Below, piece after piece: positions 1 through 8,750 of a stretch of 64,000 nucleotides of DNA; the first letter of the stretch is position 1; every line of letters begins with the position of its first letter. The DNA comes from Sulfitobacter sp. SK012 (lineage in GTDB: Bacteria > Pseudomonadota > Alphaproteobacteria > Rhodobacterales > Rhodobacteraceae). The notes under the pieces were generated by a model. That model was not told the DNA's origin and did no database searches. It was given only the letters and a program-made list of their open reading frames with translations. The stretch covers positions 1,240,001 through 1,304,000 of the forward strand of contig NZ_CP025804.1 in NCBI RefSeq assembly GCF_003352085.1. Direction: 5' to 3'. Made by a program: the position numbers and the translations under genes.

Positions 1-821
1 CGTCTGGCGATGTCTCTCCTTTTGTCGGTACCAGCGATATCATTATGATGCCGTCTGTCACAGATTTGGCCGGGCTAAATCAGATCAGCCGTCATATTTT
101 GCACAACGCCGCCCAAGCAATTCTGGGGATGGCAGAGCATCCTCATGTTGCGGGTGGGGGTTCCAAGCCCAGCATCGGACTGAGTATGTTTGGCGTCACG
201 ACACCGTGCGTTACCCAGATCACCGCGATGCTTGCGGATGATTTCGACAGCGTTGTATTTCATGCAACTGGCACCGGCGGGCGCAGCATGGAGCAATTGC
301 TGAGTGAGGGCATGCTGAGTGGGTTGATCGACATGACAACCACAGAAATAGCGGATGAAGTGGTGGGCGGGGTACTATCAGCTGGCGCTGCCCGACTTGA
401 TGCGGTGGTGGCAAGCGGCAAACCCTATGTGGGATCGGTTGGTGCCCTAGATATGGTGAACTTTTGGGCCCCCAGTACGGTCCCTGAAGCGTTCAAAGAC
501 AGATTGTTTTACCATCACAACGCCAACGTCACTTTGATGCGAACATCGGCAAACGACTGCGAGCGGATCGGTACGTGGATCGTCGACAAGCTTAATATGT
601 CAACCGGGCCTGTCTGCCTGATGCTTCCTGAAAAGGGGGTGTCGGCGCTAGATATTGAAGATGGGCCGTTTTGGGATCCCCCCGCGAACACAGCCTTGTT
701 CAGCGCAATCGAACGTGGATTGAACCAGACCGACCAGCGCCGCATCAAACGGTTGCCTTTGCACATTAATGACCCTGCCTTTTCTGCGGCTGCAGCGCAG
801 GCATATCGCGACATTTCATAG
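1..821 (+). CDS. Tm-1-like / UPF0261 family protein, 5' end missing
   Basis: The reading frame is open from the first bases of the window, so the gene starts upstream and only its C-terminal ~270 residues are seen. The first residues encoded ([19 protein letters not shown]) match the conserved middle of UPF0261 proteins, and a Gly-rich GTGGRSME stretch follows. The family is related to the N-terminal half of the tomato Tm-1 resistance protein and is predicted to bind a nucleotide; its bacterial reaction is not established. The next gene starts 8 bp after the stop, and the AGGAGG ribosome site overlaps the stop, so the two are co-translated. Family assignment is firm; the role is inferred to be catabolic from the neighbours. 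Confidence 0.85.
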   Translation, partial: SGDVSPFVGTSDIIMMPSVTDLAGLNQISRHILHNAAQAILGMAEHPHVAGGGSKPSIGLSMFGVTTPCVTQITAMLADDFDSVVFHATGTGGRSMEQLLSEGMLSGLIDMTTTEIADEVVGGVLSAGAARLDAVVASGKPYVGSVGALDMVNFWAPSTVPEAFKDRLFYHHNANVTLMRTSANDCERIGTWIVDKLNMSTGPVCLMLPEKGVSALDIEDGPFWDPPANTALFSAIERGLNQTDQRRIKRLPLHINDPAFSAAAAQAYRDIS

Positions 822-829
822 GAGGCTCC

Positions 830-1681
830 ATGCCCGCAATTCCTCGTAAGACCATCCTCAAAACCCTCGCCGCCCTCATCGATGCTGGTCAACCTATCAT
901 CGGAGGCGGTGCTGGTACCGGCCTGTCTGCCAAATCTGAAGAAGCGGGCGGCATTGACCTGATCGTCATCTACAATTCAGGCCGCTACCGCATGGCGGGC
1001 CGCGGTTCATCAGCGGGATTGCTGGCTTACGGCAACGCAAACGAGATCGTCAAAGAAATGGCTGTCGAAGTTTTGCCGGTGGTCAAGCACACCCCAGTTC
1101 TTGCCGGTGTGAACGGTACGGACCCCTTTATCTTGATGCCGCAGTTTCTGGCTGAATTGAAAGCGATGGGGTTTTCTGGGGTACAGAACTTCCCCACAGT
1201 TGGTTTGTTTGACGGGGTCATGCGCCAGAGTTTCGAAGAGACTGGCATGGGTTTCGGGTTAGAGGTCGACATGATCGCGCAAGCGCATGCGCTTGATCTG
1301 CTGACCACGCCTTATGTCTTTAACGCGGATGAAGCCGTGGCGATGACAAAAGCGGGGGCGGATATTGTCGTGGCGCATATGGGCGTGACGACAGGGGGCA
1401 GCATCGGGGCCACATCGGCCAAGAGCCTTGAAGATTGCGTGGCCGAGATCGATGCCATTGCATCTGCCGCCCGTTCTGTGCGCGACGATGTGATTGTGAT
1501 TTGCCATGGCGGCCCAATCGCCATGCCCGACGATGCGGCATTTGTTCTGCAAAATTGTGCGCGATGTGATGGGTTCTACGGGGCCAGCAGCGCAGAGCGT
1601 CTGCCAACAGAAATTGCGATCCGCGACCAGATCAGGCGGTTCAAAGGCCTGAATGTTAATATGGATAAAATGGAGGGTTAG
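830..1681 (+). CDS. TIM-barrel PEP-hydrolase-like protein
   Basis: The 283-residue protein matches the phosphoenolpyruvate hydrolase-like / TIM-barrel signal-transduction family (PF09370): [14 protein letters not shown] near residue 25, [14 protein letters not shown] near residue 47 and a C-terminal [12 protein letters not shown] are typical. In plant Tm-1 this domain is fused behind the UPF0261 domain; here the two are adjacent genes. Members are usually catabolic-operon enzymes with a PEP-mutase-like barrel, but the substrate is unknown. AGGAGG lies 4-5 bases before the ATG. The following cupin gene starts 2 bp after the stop. Confidence 0.85.
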   Translation: MPAIPRKTILKTLAALIDAGQPIIGGGAGTGLSAKSEEAGGIDLIVIYNSGRYRMAGRGSSAGLLAYGNANEIVKEMAVEVLPVVKHTPVLAGVNGTDPFILMPQFLAELKAMGFSGVQNFPTVGLFDGVMRQSFEETGMGFGLEVDMIAQAHALDLLTTPYVFNADEAVAMTKAGADIVVAHMGVTTGGSIGATSAKSLEDCVAEIDAIASAARSVRDDVIVICHGGPIAMPDDAAFVLQNCARCDGFYGASSAERLPTEIAIRDQIRRFKGLNVNMDKMEG

Positions 1682-1683
1682 GC

Positions 1684-2106
1684 ATGAGCGCGATGGACAA
1701 GTATTTTGTGTATCCCAATGACGTGGATAATTTCGGTTTTGATTGGGGTAGGCTGGCACTGACCTGCGGACCCGAGGTGAATGGCGCCGAACAGTTTTCA
1801 GCGGGCGTTGTTTTTGTGCCTCCGGGCCAAGGACACAGCCGCCACAACCATCCCGGCGCTGAAGAAATCATCTTTATCATCAAGGGCAGCGGCGAACAGA
1901 TGGTCGAAGACGAGGATGGCACGCCCGAACTGCGCACTGTCGGTCCCGGTTGCACGGTGTTCATTCCAGAAAGCCGCTATCATGCTACCCAGAACACCGG
2001 GACAGAGCCGATGGAGATTTTCGTGGTCTATGCACCTGCAGGGCCAGAAAAAATGCTACGCGATGCGCCGGATTTTCACATAATCCCCGCCAAAGATCTG
2101 AAGTGA
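1684..2106 (+). CDS. Cupin-domain protein
   Basis: A single-domain cupin of 140 residues. Motif 1 is visible as GHSRHNHPGAEEIIFIIKGSG (about residues 49-69), with two His and one Glu as likely metal ligands, and motif 2 around PGCTVFIPESRYHATQN (~residues 90-106). Cupins of this size act as isomerases, dioxygenases or sugar/carboxylate-binding proteins; nothing in the sequence decides among these. The gene lies 2 bp after the PEP-hydrolase-like gene and 7 bp before the M24 gene, so it belongs to the same operon. Confidence 0.85.
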   Translation: MSAMDKYFVYPNDVDNFGFDWGRLALTCGPEVNGAEQFSAGVVFVPPGQGHSRHNHPGAEEIIFIIKGSGEQMVEDEDGTPELRTVGPGCTVFIPESRYHATQNTGTEPMEIFVVYAPAGPEKMLRDAPDFHIIPAKDLK

Positions 2107-2113
2107 GACCGCT

Positions 2114-3277
2114 ATGACCGAGCTAAACTACGACTTTGACCACTTAGACAGCCTGATGGACGATGCGGGATTGGACGCGCTTTTGCTGACGTCCAAACAC
2201 AACATTCAATATATGCTGGGCGGGTACCGATACATTTTCTTTTCGGCAATGGATGCGATTGGGCACAGCCGATATCTGCCTGTCATCATCTATGTCAAAG
2301 GCCAAAAAGAACACACCGGCTACATCGGCAACACGATGGAGAGGGGCGAACACGAAAACACACCATTCTGGGTGCCACATTTCTACCCCGTGGGCTGGAG
2401 TAGCTTAGACAGCACAATCCAAGCCATCAAACATTTGGAAATGATCGGCGTCACGGCTGGGCGCATTGGTGTCGAACCTCCGTTTTTGCCGTCTGACGCC
2501 CAAGACGCTTTGCGCGACGCCCTGCCAGATGCGGCTTTCTTGAATGCCACGTCGGTGCTGGAAAACCTCCGCGCTGTCAAAAGCCCTGCAGAGCTGCGGA
2601 CTTTGCGCGAGGCATCCGAGAGAATTACTAAGGCAATGCAAGCAACGATCGCTGCCTCTGGGGTTGGCAGTACGAAACACGAGATCATTGAGCGTCTGCG
2701 CCAAGAAGAGACCAAACTAGAGTTAGAGTTCGACTATTGTTTGCTGACGCTTGGGGCCAGTCATAACCGCGCTGGATCGAACCAAGCTTGGGCTGATGGC
2801 GAGATACTATCGATAGATTCAGGTGGTAATTTGGGCGGCTACATTGGCGATATTTGCCGCATGGGCTTTTTGGGGGAGCCGGATGCCGAACTCATTGACC
2901 TGCTCGGTGAAGTCGAAGAAGTCCAACAAGCTGCATTCGCTGAAGTCAAAGCGGGTGCGCCCGGTATCGCGGCCTTTACTGCAGGCCAAGCCGTTTTGGC
3001 GCGGCAACCGAACAAACAGCACATGGACTTTTTTGGTCACGGCATGGGGCTGGTCAGTCACGAAGCGCCGTTCTTGCTGACCAACCATCCGGTTTCTTAC
3101 GAAGGGCGCGATGCTGAGAACCCGCTAAAGGCTGGTATGGTTCTGTCGATCGAAACCCAGATGCAGCACCCAACCCGCGGGTTTATCAAGCTGGAAGACA
3201 CGCTGACAGTGACAGAAACTGGCTTTGAGATGTTTGGAACCGAAGGTCGCGGTTGGAACCGCGGTGGCACCGGGTGA
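2114..3277 (+). CDS. M24 family metallopeptidase (Xaa-Pro peptidase / creatinase-like)
   Basis: A 387-residue protein with the two-domain pita-bread layout: an N-terminal creatinase-like domain (DALLLTSKHNIQYMLGGY) and a C-terminal M24 domain. Metal-ligand positions are recognisable: SIDSGGNLGGYIGDICRMG (two Asp, ~residues 236-254), FFGHGMGLVSHEAPFL (His, ~residue 308), SIETQM and FIKLEDTLTVT (two Glu). Known relatives are prolidases, ectoine hydrolase and creatinase, so the bond cleaved is likely C-N in a small amide. It is the last gene of the first operon. No clear terminator is seen in the 146 bp that follow. Confidence 0.85.
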   Translation: MTELNYDFDHLDSLMDDAGLDALLLTSKHNIQYMLGGYRYIFFSAMDAIGHSRYLPVIIYVKGQKEHTGYIGNTMERGEHENTPFWVPHFYPVGWSSLDSTIQAIKHLEMIGVTAGRIGVEPPFLPSDAQDALRDALPDAAFLNATSVLENLRAVKSPAELRTLREASERITKAMQATIAASGVGSTKHEIIERLRQEETKLELEFDYCLLTLGASHNRAGSNQAWADGEILSIDSGGNLGGYIGDICRMGFLGEPDAELIDLLGEVEEVQQAAFAEVKAGAPGIAAFTAGQAVLARQPNKQHMDFFGHGMGLVSHEAPFLLTNHPVSYEGRDAENPLKAGMVLSIETQMQHPTRGFIKLEDTLTVTETGFEMFGTEGRGWNRGGTG

Positions 3278-3423
3278 CGTCATTTGCCCTGGGTGCATGC
3301 GCGGATTTACAGCGCTTGCGCCCAATTGAGTAGGCTCAGCGAAACTTCATGTAATGGATTTACGACGACTCGCAACTTGTTGTTCTGGAGTCCTATTTGA
3401 CGATCCGGATGCCGTGCGTGCCC

Positions 3424-4722
3424 TCAATCAAGGGGCAGGCCGCTAGGTACTCTTTCTGGCACGCCAAACGGCGTTTGCTCAACGCTTTTGCCAGTGAGTG
3501 CCTCTAGGAATGCCTCAAGGCTTGCGACTTCGTCATTGGTAAGTGGCAAAGGCTGGGTGTCACGATGCCTGGACTGGCGCTGCTTCTCAAAGCGATCGTC
3601 CTGAATGGCGAAATCACCCGACGCCAACCATTCGGCAATTGGAAGGTTGGCCATGTCGGTGCTCCATTGTGGGGCACCATCAATGTGGTGGCGGATAATG
3701 CCAGTGAGGGTTGGATACGCCCCATTGTGGCCGTAAGGGGCTGTTAGAGCAATATTGCGCAGCATTGGGGTGCGGAAACGGTAGGCATCGACCAGATCAT
3801 CCGTTTTGCCCATGCGGCCAACGTCGCGCGGCATGGGGTCAAATCTGCGCGTACGGCCGGGGCCAAATTGCGGCAGCGCCAACGCGTGAAATTCCTGATC
3901 CGACATAAGTGGCCCGGCGTGGCAGCTGCTGCACTGACCTTTGCCATAAAATACGGTGAGGCCGGTCAATGCTGCCTCGCTTAGCGCCGATATGTCACCT
4001 GCGAGATACGCGTCGAAGGGGCTGTCAAAGCTTTGCCACTCGGTGCCCATAAACGCAGCCAGCGCGTTTGCGATTTCGACGATTGTGACGTCTTTTGCTG
4101 CGTCGATATGATCGAACGCCGCGACGAATGCCTCTCCATAGGCAGGGATGGTTCGGACCCGTTTGGCAAGGATCGGCCAAGCCGCATCAATTCGGTCATG
4201 CATGGCCCCCGCGATTTCATTCTCACCGGGGTTTCCAGCCATTTCGAATTGCGCGACCAGCGGAAACAGCGCCTGTGCGGCCAAGGGCGAATTCAGCCCG
4301 GACGGGAGCCATTCTTCGGCGGGGGTGTCAAAACCGTTTCCGTACCGCGCGCTCACCATTAGGCGCCCATCATGGAAAAACGTATGCAAATCACGCGCGC
4401 TTAGGTTCCATAGGCCGGGCGCGTTGCGCGGGATGCGCTTGCGGATGCGATCTTCGCCGATGCCGGGTGTTCGGTCAGGGCCCAGACCGCTGCCACCTTC
4501 GCCGATGCCCAGGGACAAGCCATCTGCTGTCCCAAACTTGGGGTGATGGCAGGTTGAACAGGCGATATTTCTGTTCCCCGACAAGATTTTGTCGTAAAAA
4601 AGGAGCTGACCCAATGCGGCCTGATCAGCATCAAATTGGATGAAATCAGCGGATGTTAACGGATCCGGCAGTTCGGCCGACGCCGGTGCCACAAGACAAA
4701 AAAGGAGCGCCACTTGCGCCAA
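3424..4722 (-). CDS. Di-haem cytochrome c peroxidase / MauG-like protein
   Basis: Two haem c sites are present, CSTCHHPKFGTADG and, ~250 residues later, CSSCHAGPLMSDQEF, as in the bacterial cytochrome c peroxidase/MauG family. PYGHNGAYPTL near the C terminus is also typical. I chose the TTG at 4722 because it gives a short signal peptide (MAQVALLFCLVAPASA, cleaved before ELPDP) and 432 residues. The frame stays open to 5139, but that stretch is the complement of the Sel1 gene and does not look like protein. The protein should be periplasmic. It may reduce peroxide or oxidise a protein partner; no methylamine dehydrogenase genes are nearby. Confidence 0.8.
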   Translation of the reverse strand: MAQVALLFCLVAPASAELPDPLTSADFIQFDADQAALGQLLFYDKILSGNRNIACSTCHHPKFGTADGLSLGIGEGGSGLGPDRTPGIGEDRIRKRIPRNAPGLWNLSARDLHTFFHDGRLMVSARYGNGFDTPAEEWLPSGLNSPLAAQALFPLVAQFEMAGNPGENEIAGAMHDRIDAAWPILAKRVRTIPAYGEAFVAAFDHIDAAKDVTIVEIANALAAFMGTEWQSFDSPFDAYLAGDISALSEAALTGLTVFYGKGQCSSCHAGPLMSDQEFHALALPQFGPGRTRRFDPMPRDVGRMGKTDDLVDAYRFRTPMLRNIALTAPYGHNGAYPTLTGIIRHHIDGAPQWSTDMANLPIAEWLASGDFAIQDDRFEKQRQSRHRDTQPLPLTNDEVASLEAFLEALTGKSVEQTPFGVPERVPSGLPLD

Positions 4723-5184
4723 GCTATGTTTGCACTGTGCCTTCTTGGCAGCCCAGCTTTTGGCGGGGTTGAAGAAGGGCGCGACTTTATGGAGGCGGGC
4801 GATTTTACCGCTGCAATGACGGAGTTTTTGCCTGCTGCGCGCAGTGGCAATGCCGACGCTGAAGAATTGATCGGCGTGATGTATGCGATGGGGCTTGGGG
4901 TGCCGCGCGATGATCGTCGGGCGTTTGAATGGTACCTGCGTGCCTCGCTCAAGGGGCATCCCGGTGCGCAATCGGGGATTGGCTGGTACTATGAGGTCGG
5001 GCGCGGGATTGAGGCGGTTGATCTGGTGCGGGCCTACATGTGGTACACGCTGTCGGCTGCGGGTGGCGATCCGGACGCCGCGATTTCCCTCGAAGAGGTC
5101 GTCAAGAAAATGACGCAAGAACAGATCAAAGAAGCACATATTTTGGTCAGTGACTACAAAGGTTGGATGTATCCGTTTCGGTAA
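4714..5184 (+). CDS. Sel1-repeat (TPR-like) protein
   Basis: A 156-residue protein with an N-terminal signal-like stretch (MRQAMFALCLLGSPAFG) and two to three Sel1 repeats, for example ADAEELIGVMYAMGLGVPRD and PGAQSGIGWYYEVGRGIE. Sel1 repeats form alpha-solenoids that bind other proteins; a periplasmic scaffold role is likely but unproven. The start is probably the TTG at 4714, because AGGAG (4703-4707) sits 6-7 bases upstream, whereas the ATG at 4726 lies too far from it. The 5' end overlaps that of the divergent MauG-like gene by about 9 bp. A strong terminator follows. Confidence 0.8.
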   Translation: MRQAMFALCLLGSPAFGGVEEGRDFMEAGDFTAAMTEFLPAARSGNADAEELIGVMYAMGLGVPRDDRRAFEWYLRASLKGHPGAQSGIGWYYEVGRGIEAVDLVRAYMWYTLSAAGGDPDAAISLEEVVKKMTQEQIKEAHILVSDYKGWMYPFR

Positions 5185-5190
5185 CGGTGC

Positions 5191-5221
5191 ACGGGGGGCG
5201 AAACATAATCGCGCCCCCCGT
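5191..5221. terminator. Bidirectional intrinsic terminator
   Basis: A perfect 10-bp stem (ACGGGGGGCG / CGCCCCCCGT) with an 11-base loop lies between the convergent Sel1 gene (stop at 5184) and the TRAP dctP gene (stop at 5230). ATTTATTT follows on the + strand. The position and stem strength suit termination from both sides. Confidence 0.8.
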
Positions 5222-5229
5222 GGATTTAT

Positions 5230-6288
5230 TTAGTTCAGGTCTTTGTCGCGGGCCGCGTTCGTATCGGCCTCGGCTGCCGCAACAGCGACGGCAAGCGCAT
5301 CAAAGATTTCTGGACCGCGTGTTACGTTGCCTTTGAACCAGTCATAGACAGGTGTTGCGGACGTACGGAAAGCCGCTTTTTCGTCAGGCGTTGGCACATA
5401 GAGGTCACCACCTTCGGATACAAACTGCTCATAAGCGGCGATGGATTTGCGCTTTGGTGAGGCGAAAGTCGCCTGCTGCAGAGCATAGAAGCCATCGACG
5501 ACAACGCGGCGCATATCTTCTGGCATGTCTGTGAACGTCTTGTTGGACATCCACCACAAGGCACCCATGTAGGCGTGGCCGTCCAGCGTCACGTACTGCA
5601 GACCCGCATCAGGGAATTTCATGCCCATGATGTCGGTGATGCCGTTCTTGGACCCTTCAACAACGCCGGTTTGCAGCGACGTGAAAAGCTCAGGCCATGG
5701 GATTGGCGTTGGCGCAGCGCCCATCGCTTTGACCAGTTCCTGAGGCAGGTCGGCGACCACGGTGCGGATCTTCATGCCTTCCATGTCGGCAGGGCCTGTC
5801 ACGCGACGCTGCGTGTTGGCAAAGTTGCGCCAGCCACCCGTGTTGCCGACGGTCATCAGGCGAATTGCGTCGCCGGAATCTTCAAGCGCCATGTTGCGCA
5901 TTGTGCGGACAAAATCACCGGACAGGACATGCTCGGCGATGCGGTCGTCTGACATTAGGTAAGGCAGATCAAGAACCTGCACATAAGGGAAGATACCTGA
6001 GGCACCACCCGAAGTGGAAATGTAGATATCGATGCTGCCATCCGCAACGCCCTGCAGGCATTCCGCGCCGTTTGAGCAAAGTTGCGTGCCGATGAACAGC
6101 TCAACTTCGATTGCGCCATTTGAGGCCGCTTCGACGTAGTTCTTAAAGACGACCAGACCGTCATAGTCTTCGTCGTTTTCATTGGAGTTTGCTGTGGCAC
6201 GGATTTTGTAATCCTGAGCCGAAGCAGACAGCGCCGTGCCAGCAAGCAGTGCCGACAGAGCGAGGGTCTTGAGGGTTTTCTTGAGCAT
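5230..6288 (-). CDS. TRAP transporter substrate-binding protein (DctP family)
   Basis: A periplasmic solute-binding protein of 352 residues. The start at 6288 follows GGAGGAACCATA and gives a clean signal peptide (MLKKTLKTLALSALLAGTALSASA, cut before QDY). The conserved arginine that pins substrate carboxylates in TRAP receptors is present in GMKIRTVVADLP, followed by PTPIPWPELFTSLQTGVVEG, a family hallmark. The ligand is therefore probably an organic acid or another anion. The gene is the last of a six-gene operon, 28 bp after dctM and just before a strong terminator. An upstream in-frame start at 6327 overlaps dctM and lacks a signal peptide. Confidence 0.9.
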   Translation of the reverse strand: MLKKTLKTLALSALLAGTALSASAQDYKIRATANSNENDEDYDGLVVFKNYVEAASNGAIEVELFIGTQLCSNGAECLQGVADGSIDIYISTSGGASGIFPYVQVLDLPYLMSDDRIAEHVLSGDFVRTMRNMALEDSGDAIRLMTVGNTGGWRNFANTQRRVTGPADMEGMKIRTVVADLPQELVKAMGAAPTPIPWPELFTSLQTGVVEGSKNGITDIMGMKFPDAGLQYVTLDGHAYMGALWWMSNKTFTDMPEDMRRVVVDGFYALQQATFASPKRKSIAAYEQFVSEGGDLYVPTPDEKAAFRTSATPVYDWFKGNVTRGPEIFDALAVAVAAAEADTNAARDKDLN

Positions 6289-6316
6289 TATGGTTCCTCC
6301 CTGATACTCGTTTTTA

Positions 6317-7606
6317 TTAGTTAGCAAACCCGGTGAGCCTTGGAATGGTCATCGAAATTGCTGGGACGTAGGTAATTAGGAATATGACGGCGATCTCTAC
6401 CGCAAGGAAGGGTAGAATTGCCTTGGCGATGGCTTCGACTCTTTCACCAGAAACCGCAGAGGCCACAAAGAGCACCAACCCCATTGGCGGTGTCGCGAGG
6501 CCGACGGTCAAGTTTACCGACATGATGATTGCAAAGTGGATCGGATCGACACCAAGGCTGATGAAGATCGGCCCCAAGATCGGCCCAAGGATGATGATCG
6601 CAGGTCCCGCATCCAGAAACATACCCACCACAAACAGCAGCAGGTTGATCAAGAACAACAAGACCAGCGGGTTACTGGAAAGCGATAGAATATAGGCTGC
6701 CAGTTGTTCAGGTGCATGGCTGAGGCTAACGACGGTTTTGAACGCCAAGGCTGCCCCCACAAGCAAAAGCACCACAGCAGATGTCATGCCTGAGCGGATC
6801 AGGATGCCGGGAACTTCGGCAACCGTGAGGGTGCGCAGGACGAAAAAGCCGATGAAGAGGGCGTAGGCCACGGCCACAGCTGCGGCCTCAGTTGGGGTAA
6901 AGATACCCCCCAAAATGCCGCCTAGGATGATCACAGGCGTCAACAGCGGCCAAAATGCTCGCAAAGATGCCTGACCGCGTTCGGGCCACGTATATTTGCG
7001 GCTGGCGATTGGGAAGTTGTATTTGTTGGCCATGAGTTTGACCATCAGCATCAAGCCTATCCCGACCATGGCACCCGGTACGATGCCAGCAAGAAACAGC
7101 GCCGCAACACTTTCGCCCATCACATAGGCGTAAATGATCATGATGCCCGAGGGCGGAATAATCGGGCCAATCACGGATGACGCCGCAGTAATCGCTGCGG
7201 CAAATGTGCGGGTGTAGCCCTGTTTTTCCATTGCAGGGATCAGCATGGACCCCAAGGCAGAGGTGTCCGCCACTGCAGAACCAGAAAGCCCGGCAAACAA
7301 CATGGAGGACAAGACGTTTACATGTGCAAGACCGCCGCGCAGGTGGCCCATGAAGGCTTGGGAAAACTCCACAAGGCGCATGGTGATGCCGCCTTTGTTC
7401 ATCAACTCGCCTGCGAGCATAAAGAACGGGATCGCCATCAGCGGAAAGCTGTCCATGCCGTTGTATACGTTGCGGTAAAGGAGCGTGATGTCGCTTTGCT
7501 GTCCGCTAAGCCAGAGTAAGATGCCGGGGGCTGCCAGCAGTCCAAAGAACACTGGAAGGCCGATCATTAGAAAGATCAGAAAGACGGGTAAAAACCAGAT
7601 CAGCAT
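6317..7606 (-). CDS. TRAP transporter large permease (DctM family)
   Basis: The 429-residue protein is almost wholly hydrophobic with about 12 membrane segments. Typical DctM motifs are visible: FGLLAAPGILLWL near the N terminus, NVLSSMLFAGLSGSAVADTSALG (~residues 98-120) and IIPPSGIMIIYAY (~residues 150-162). It forms the Na+-driven transport channel with the small permease. The ATG shares one base with the dctQ stop (TAATG), so the two are translationally coupled. Confidence 0.92.
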   Translation of the reverse strand: MLIWFLPVFLIFLMIGLPVFFGLLAAPGILLWLSGQQSDITLLYRNVYNGMDSFPLMAIPFFMLAGELMNKGGITMRLVEFSQAFMGHLRGGLAHVNVLSSMLFAGLSGSAVADTSALGSMLIPAMEKQGYTRTFAAAITAASSVIGPIIPPSGIMIIYAYVMGESVAALFLAGIVPGAMVGIGLMLMVKLMANKYNFPIASRKYTWPERGQASLRAFWPLLTPVIILGGILGGIFTPTEAAAVAVAYALFIGFFVLRTLTVAEVPGILIRSGMTSAVVLLLVGAALAFKTVVSLSHAPEQLAAYILSLSSNPLVLLFLINLLLFVVGMFLDAGPAIIILGPILGPIFISLGVDPIHFAIIMSVNLTVGLATPPMGLVLFVASAVSGERVEAIAKAILPFLAVEIAVIFLITYVPAISMTIPRLTGFAN

Positions 7607-8202
7607 TATTCAGCACCTCCCATATCGGCAGCACCAATTGGGCTTAGACGGTCAGAGCCGCCCAATAGGTTAACGATTGTACGCAAAATCAGCTCGATGT
7701 TAACGGAGGTCAGTAGGATAACGCCCACCAGCAGCGAGGCCATCATCCAAGAGCGCGGCACGCGCAGCCATTCCGAGAAATCGATCGATGTGGGAACGTA
7801 AAGCGACGCCGTGGTGAAGCGCCCGCCAAATCCAGTAACTTCGCTCCAGCCAATTTTGACAGCTACGACCAGAACGATCAGTGACATCAGCAGTAGGAAT
7901 AAATTGATCAGGCTGCCCAACACCCGGGGCAGCATCACGATCAGCATGTCGATGGCGACAAAACCACCCTGCCGAAACGCACTCGGAGCCATAAGGCCCG
8001 CCATCCACAACATACAAAACCGCGCGGCCTCGTCCGGCCAGGGTAGGGCGTTGTTCAAAATGTATCGAAAGAAGACCTGAATCAAGATGGCGAAAACCAT
8101 CAGTGCGACGGCAATGGCACCGATGCCACGGCCCACACGTAAAACATGCTCATTCACAAAGCTAATCGGTGCAATGACCGCTAGTAGTCCTCCCACGGAC
8201 AT
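7606..8202 (-). CDS. TRAP transporter small permease (DctQ family)
   Basis: A 198-residue membrane protein with four hydrophobic segments and the DctQ signature NNALPWPDEAARFCMLWMAG (~residues 51-70). I start it at 8202 because GAGGAGG precedes that ATG directly; an ATG 21 bases upstream (8223) is possible. It is the partner of the overlapping dctM gene. A TRAP system inside a monooxygenase operon suggests that it imports the compound the oxygenase attacks. Confidence 0.88.
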   Translation of the reverse strand: MSVGGLLAVIAPISFVNEHVLRVGRGIGAIAVALMVFAILIQVFFRYILNNALPWPDEAARFCMLWMAGLMAPSAFRQGGFVAIDMLIVMLPRVLGSLINLFLLLMSLIVLVVAVKIGWSEVTGFGGRFTTASLYVPTSIDFSEWLRVPRSWMMASLLVGVILLTSVNIELILRTIVNLLGGSDRLSPIGAADMGGAE

Positions 8203-8245
8203 CTCCTCCTCTTGTTGGCCCATTTTCGGGCCGATCCGTCAGGCG

Positions 8246-8740
8246 TTAAGCCGCCTGAAAGACACCGTATTTTCCAGCAAAAAATCCCAGCGGGTTGCCG
8301 CTGTTGATATCCGCATGGATGACTTGTCCCACCACGATCACATGATCGCCTCCCGGGTGGGTTGCGACAAGCTGACATTCCAGCCTCGCAAGACAATTGT
8401 CGATCAGTGGCACACCATTTGCGCTGATTGTCATATCCAAATCATCAAAGGCATGCTTGTCGCGGGCGAACCCTTCGCAGACATGTGCCTGATCTTCGGT
8501 CAGAATATGAATTGCGTAAAAGGGCGCTGACTCAAAATACTGGAAACGGCGCGATCCGCGTGCCGGCGACCAAAGCACCAGGGCGGGATCGAGCGATAGG
8601 GAGGAAAAGCTGTTCGCGGTGATGCCAACTGGGCCGTCCTTTGACGCTGCTGTTATCACCGTGACGCCTGTTGCAAAGCGGCCGAATGCATCGCGCAACA
8701 AGCGGGTGTTTTCCGGATCTGGCCTGAATTCTATACCCAT
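8246..8740 (-). CDS. Flavin reductase (FMN-binding split-barrel family)
   Basis: A 164-residue protein of the NAD(P)H:flavin reductase-like family. FATGVTVITA, the GITANSFSSLSLDPALVL block (flavin-binding loop) and HPGGDHVIVVGQV are characteristic. The start at 8740 (MGIEFRPD) has GGAGC upstream; the frame continues further but without similarity. Such proteins supply reduced FMN to two-component monooxygenases. The SsuD-like monooxygenase is encoded two genes upstream in the same operon, so the two are likely partners. Confidence 0.88.
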   Translation of the reverse strand: MGIEFRPDPENTRLLRDAFGRFATGVTVITAASKDGPVGITANSFSSLSLDPALVLWSPARGSRRFQYFESAPFYAIHILTEDQAHVCEGFARDKHAFDDLDMTISANGVPLIDNCLARLECQLVATHPGGDHVIVVGQVIHADINSGNPLGFFAGKYGVFQAA

Positions 8741-8750
8741 CGATCTGCTC

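Noticed and set aside
4723..5139. N-terminal extension of the MauG-like frame
   Set aside because: The sequence is the complement of the Sel1 gene and lacks protein-like features; a signal peptide begins at 4722.
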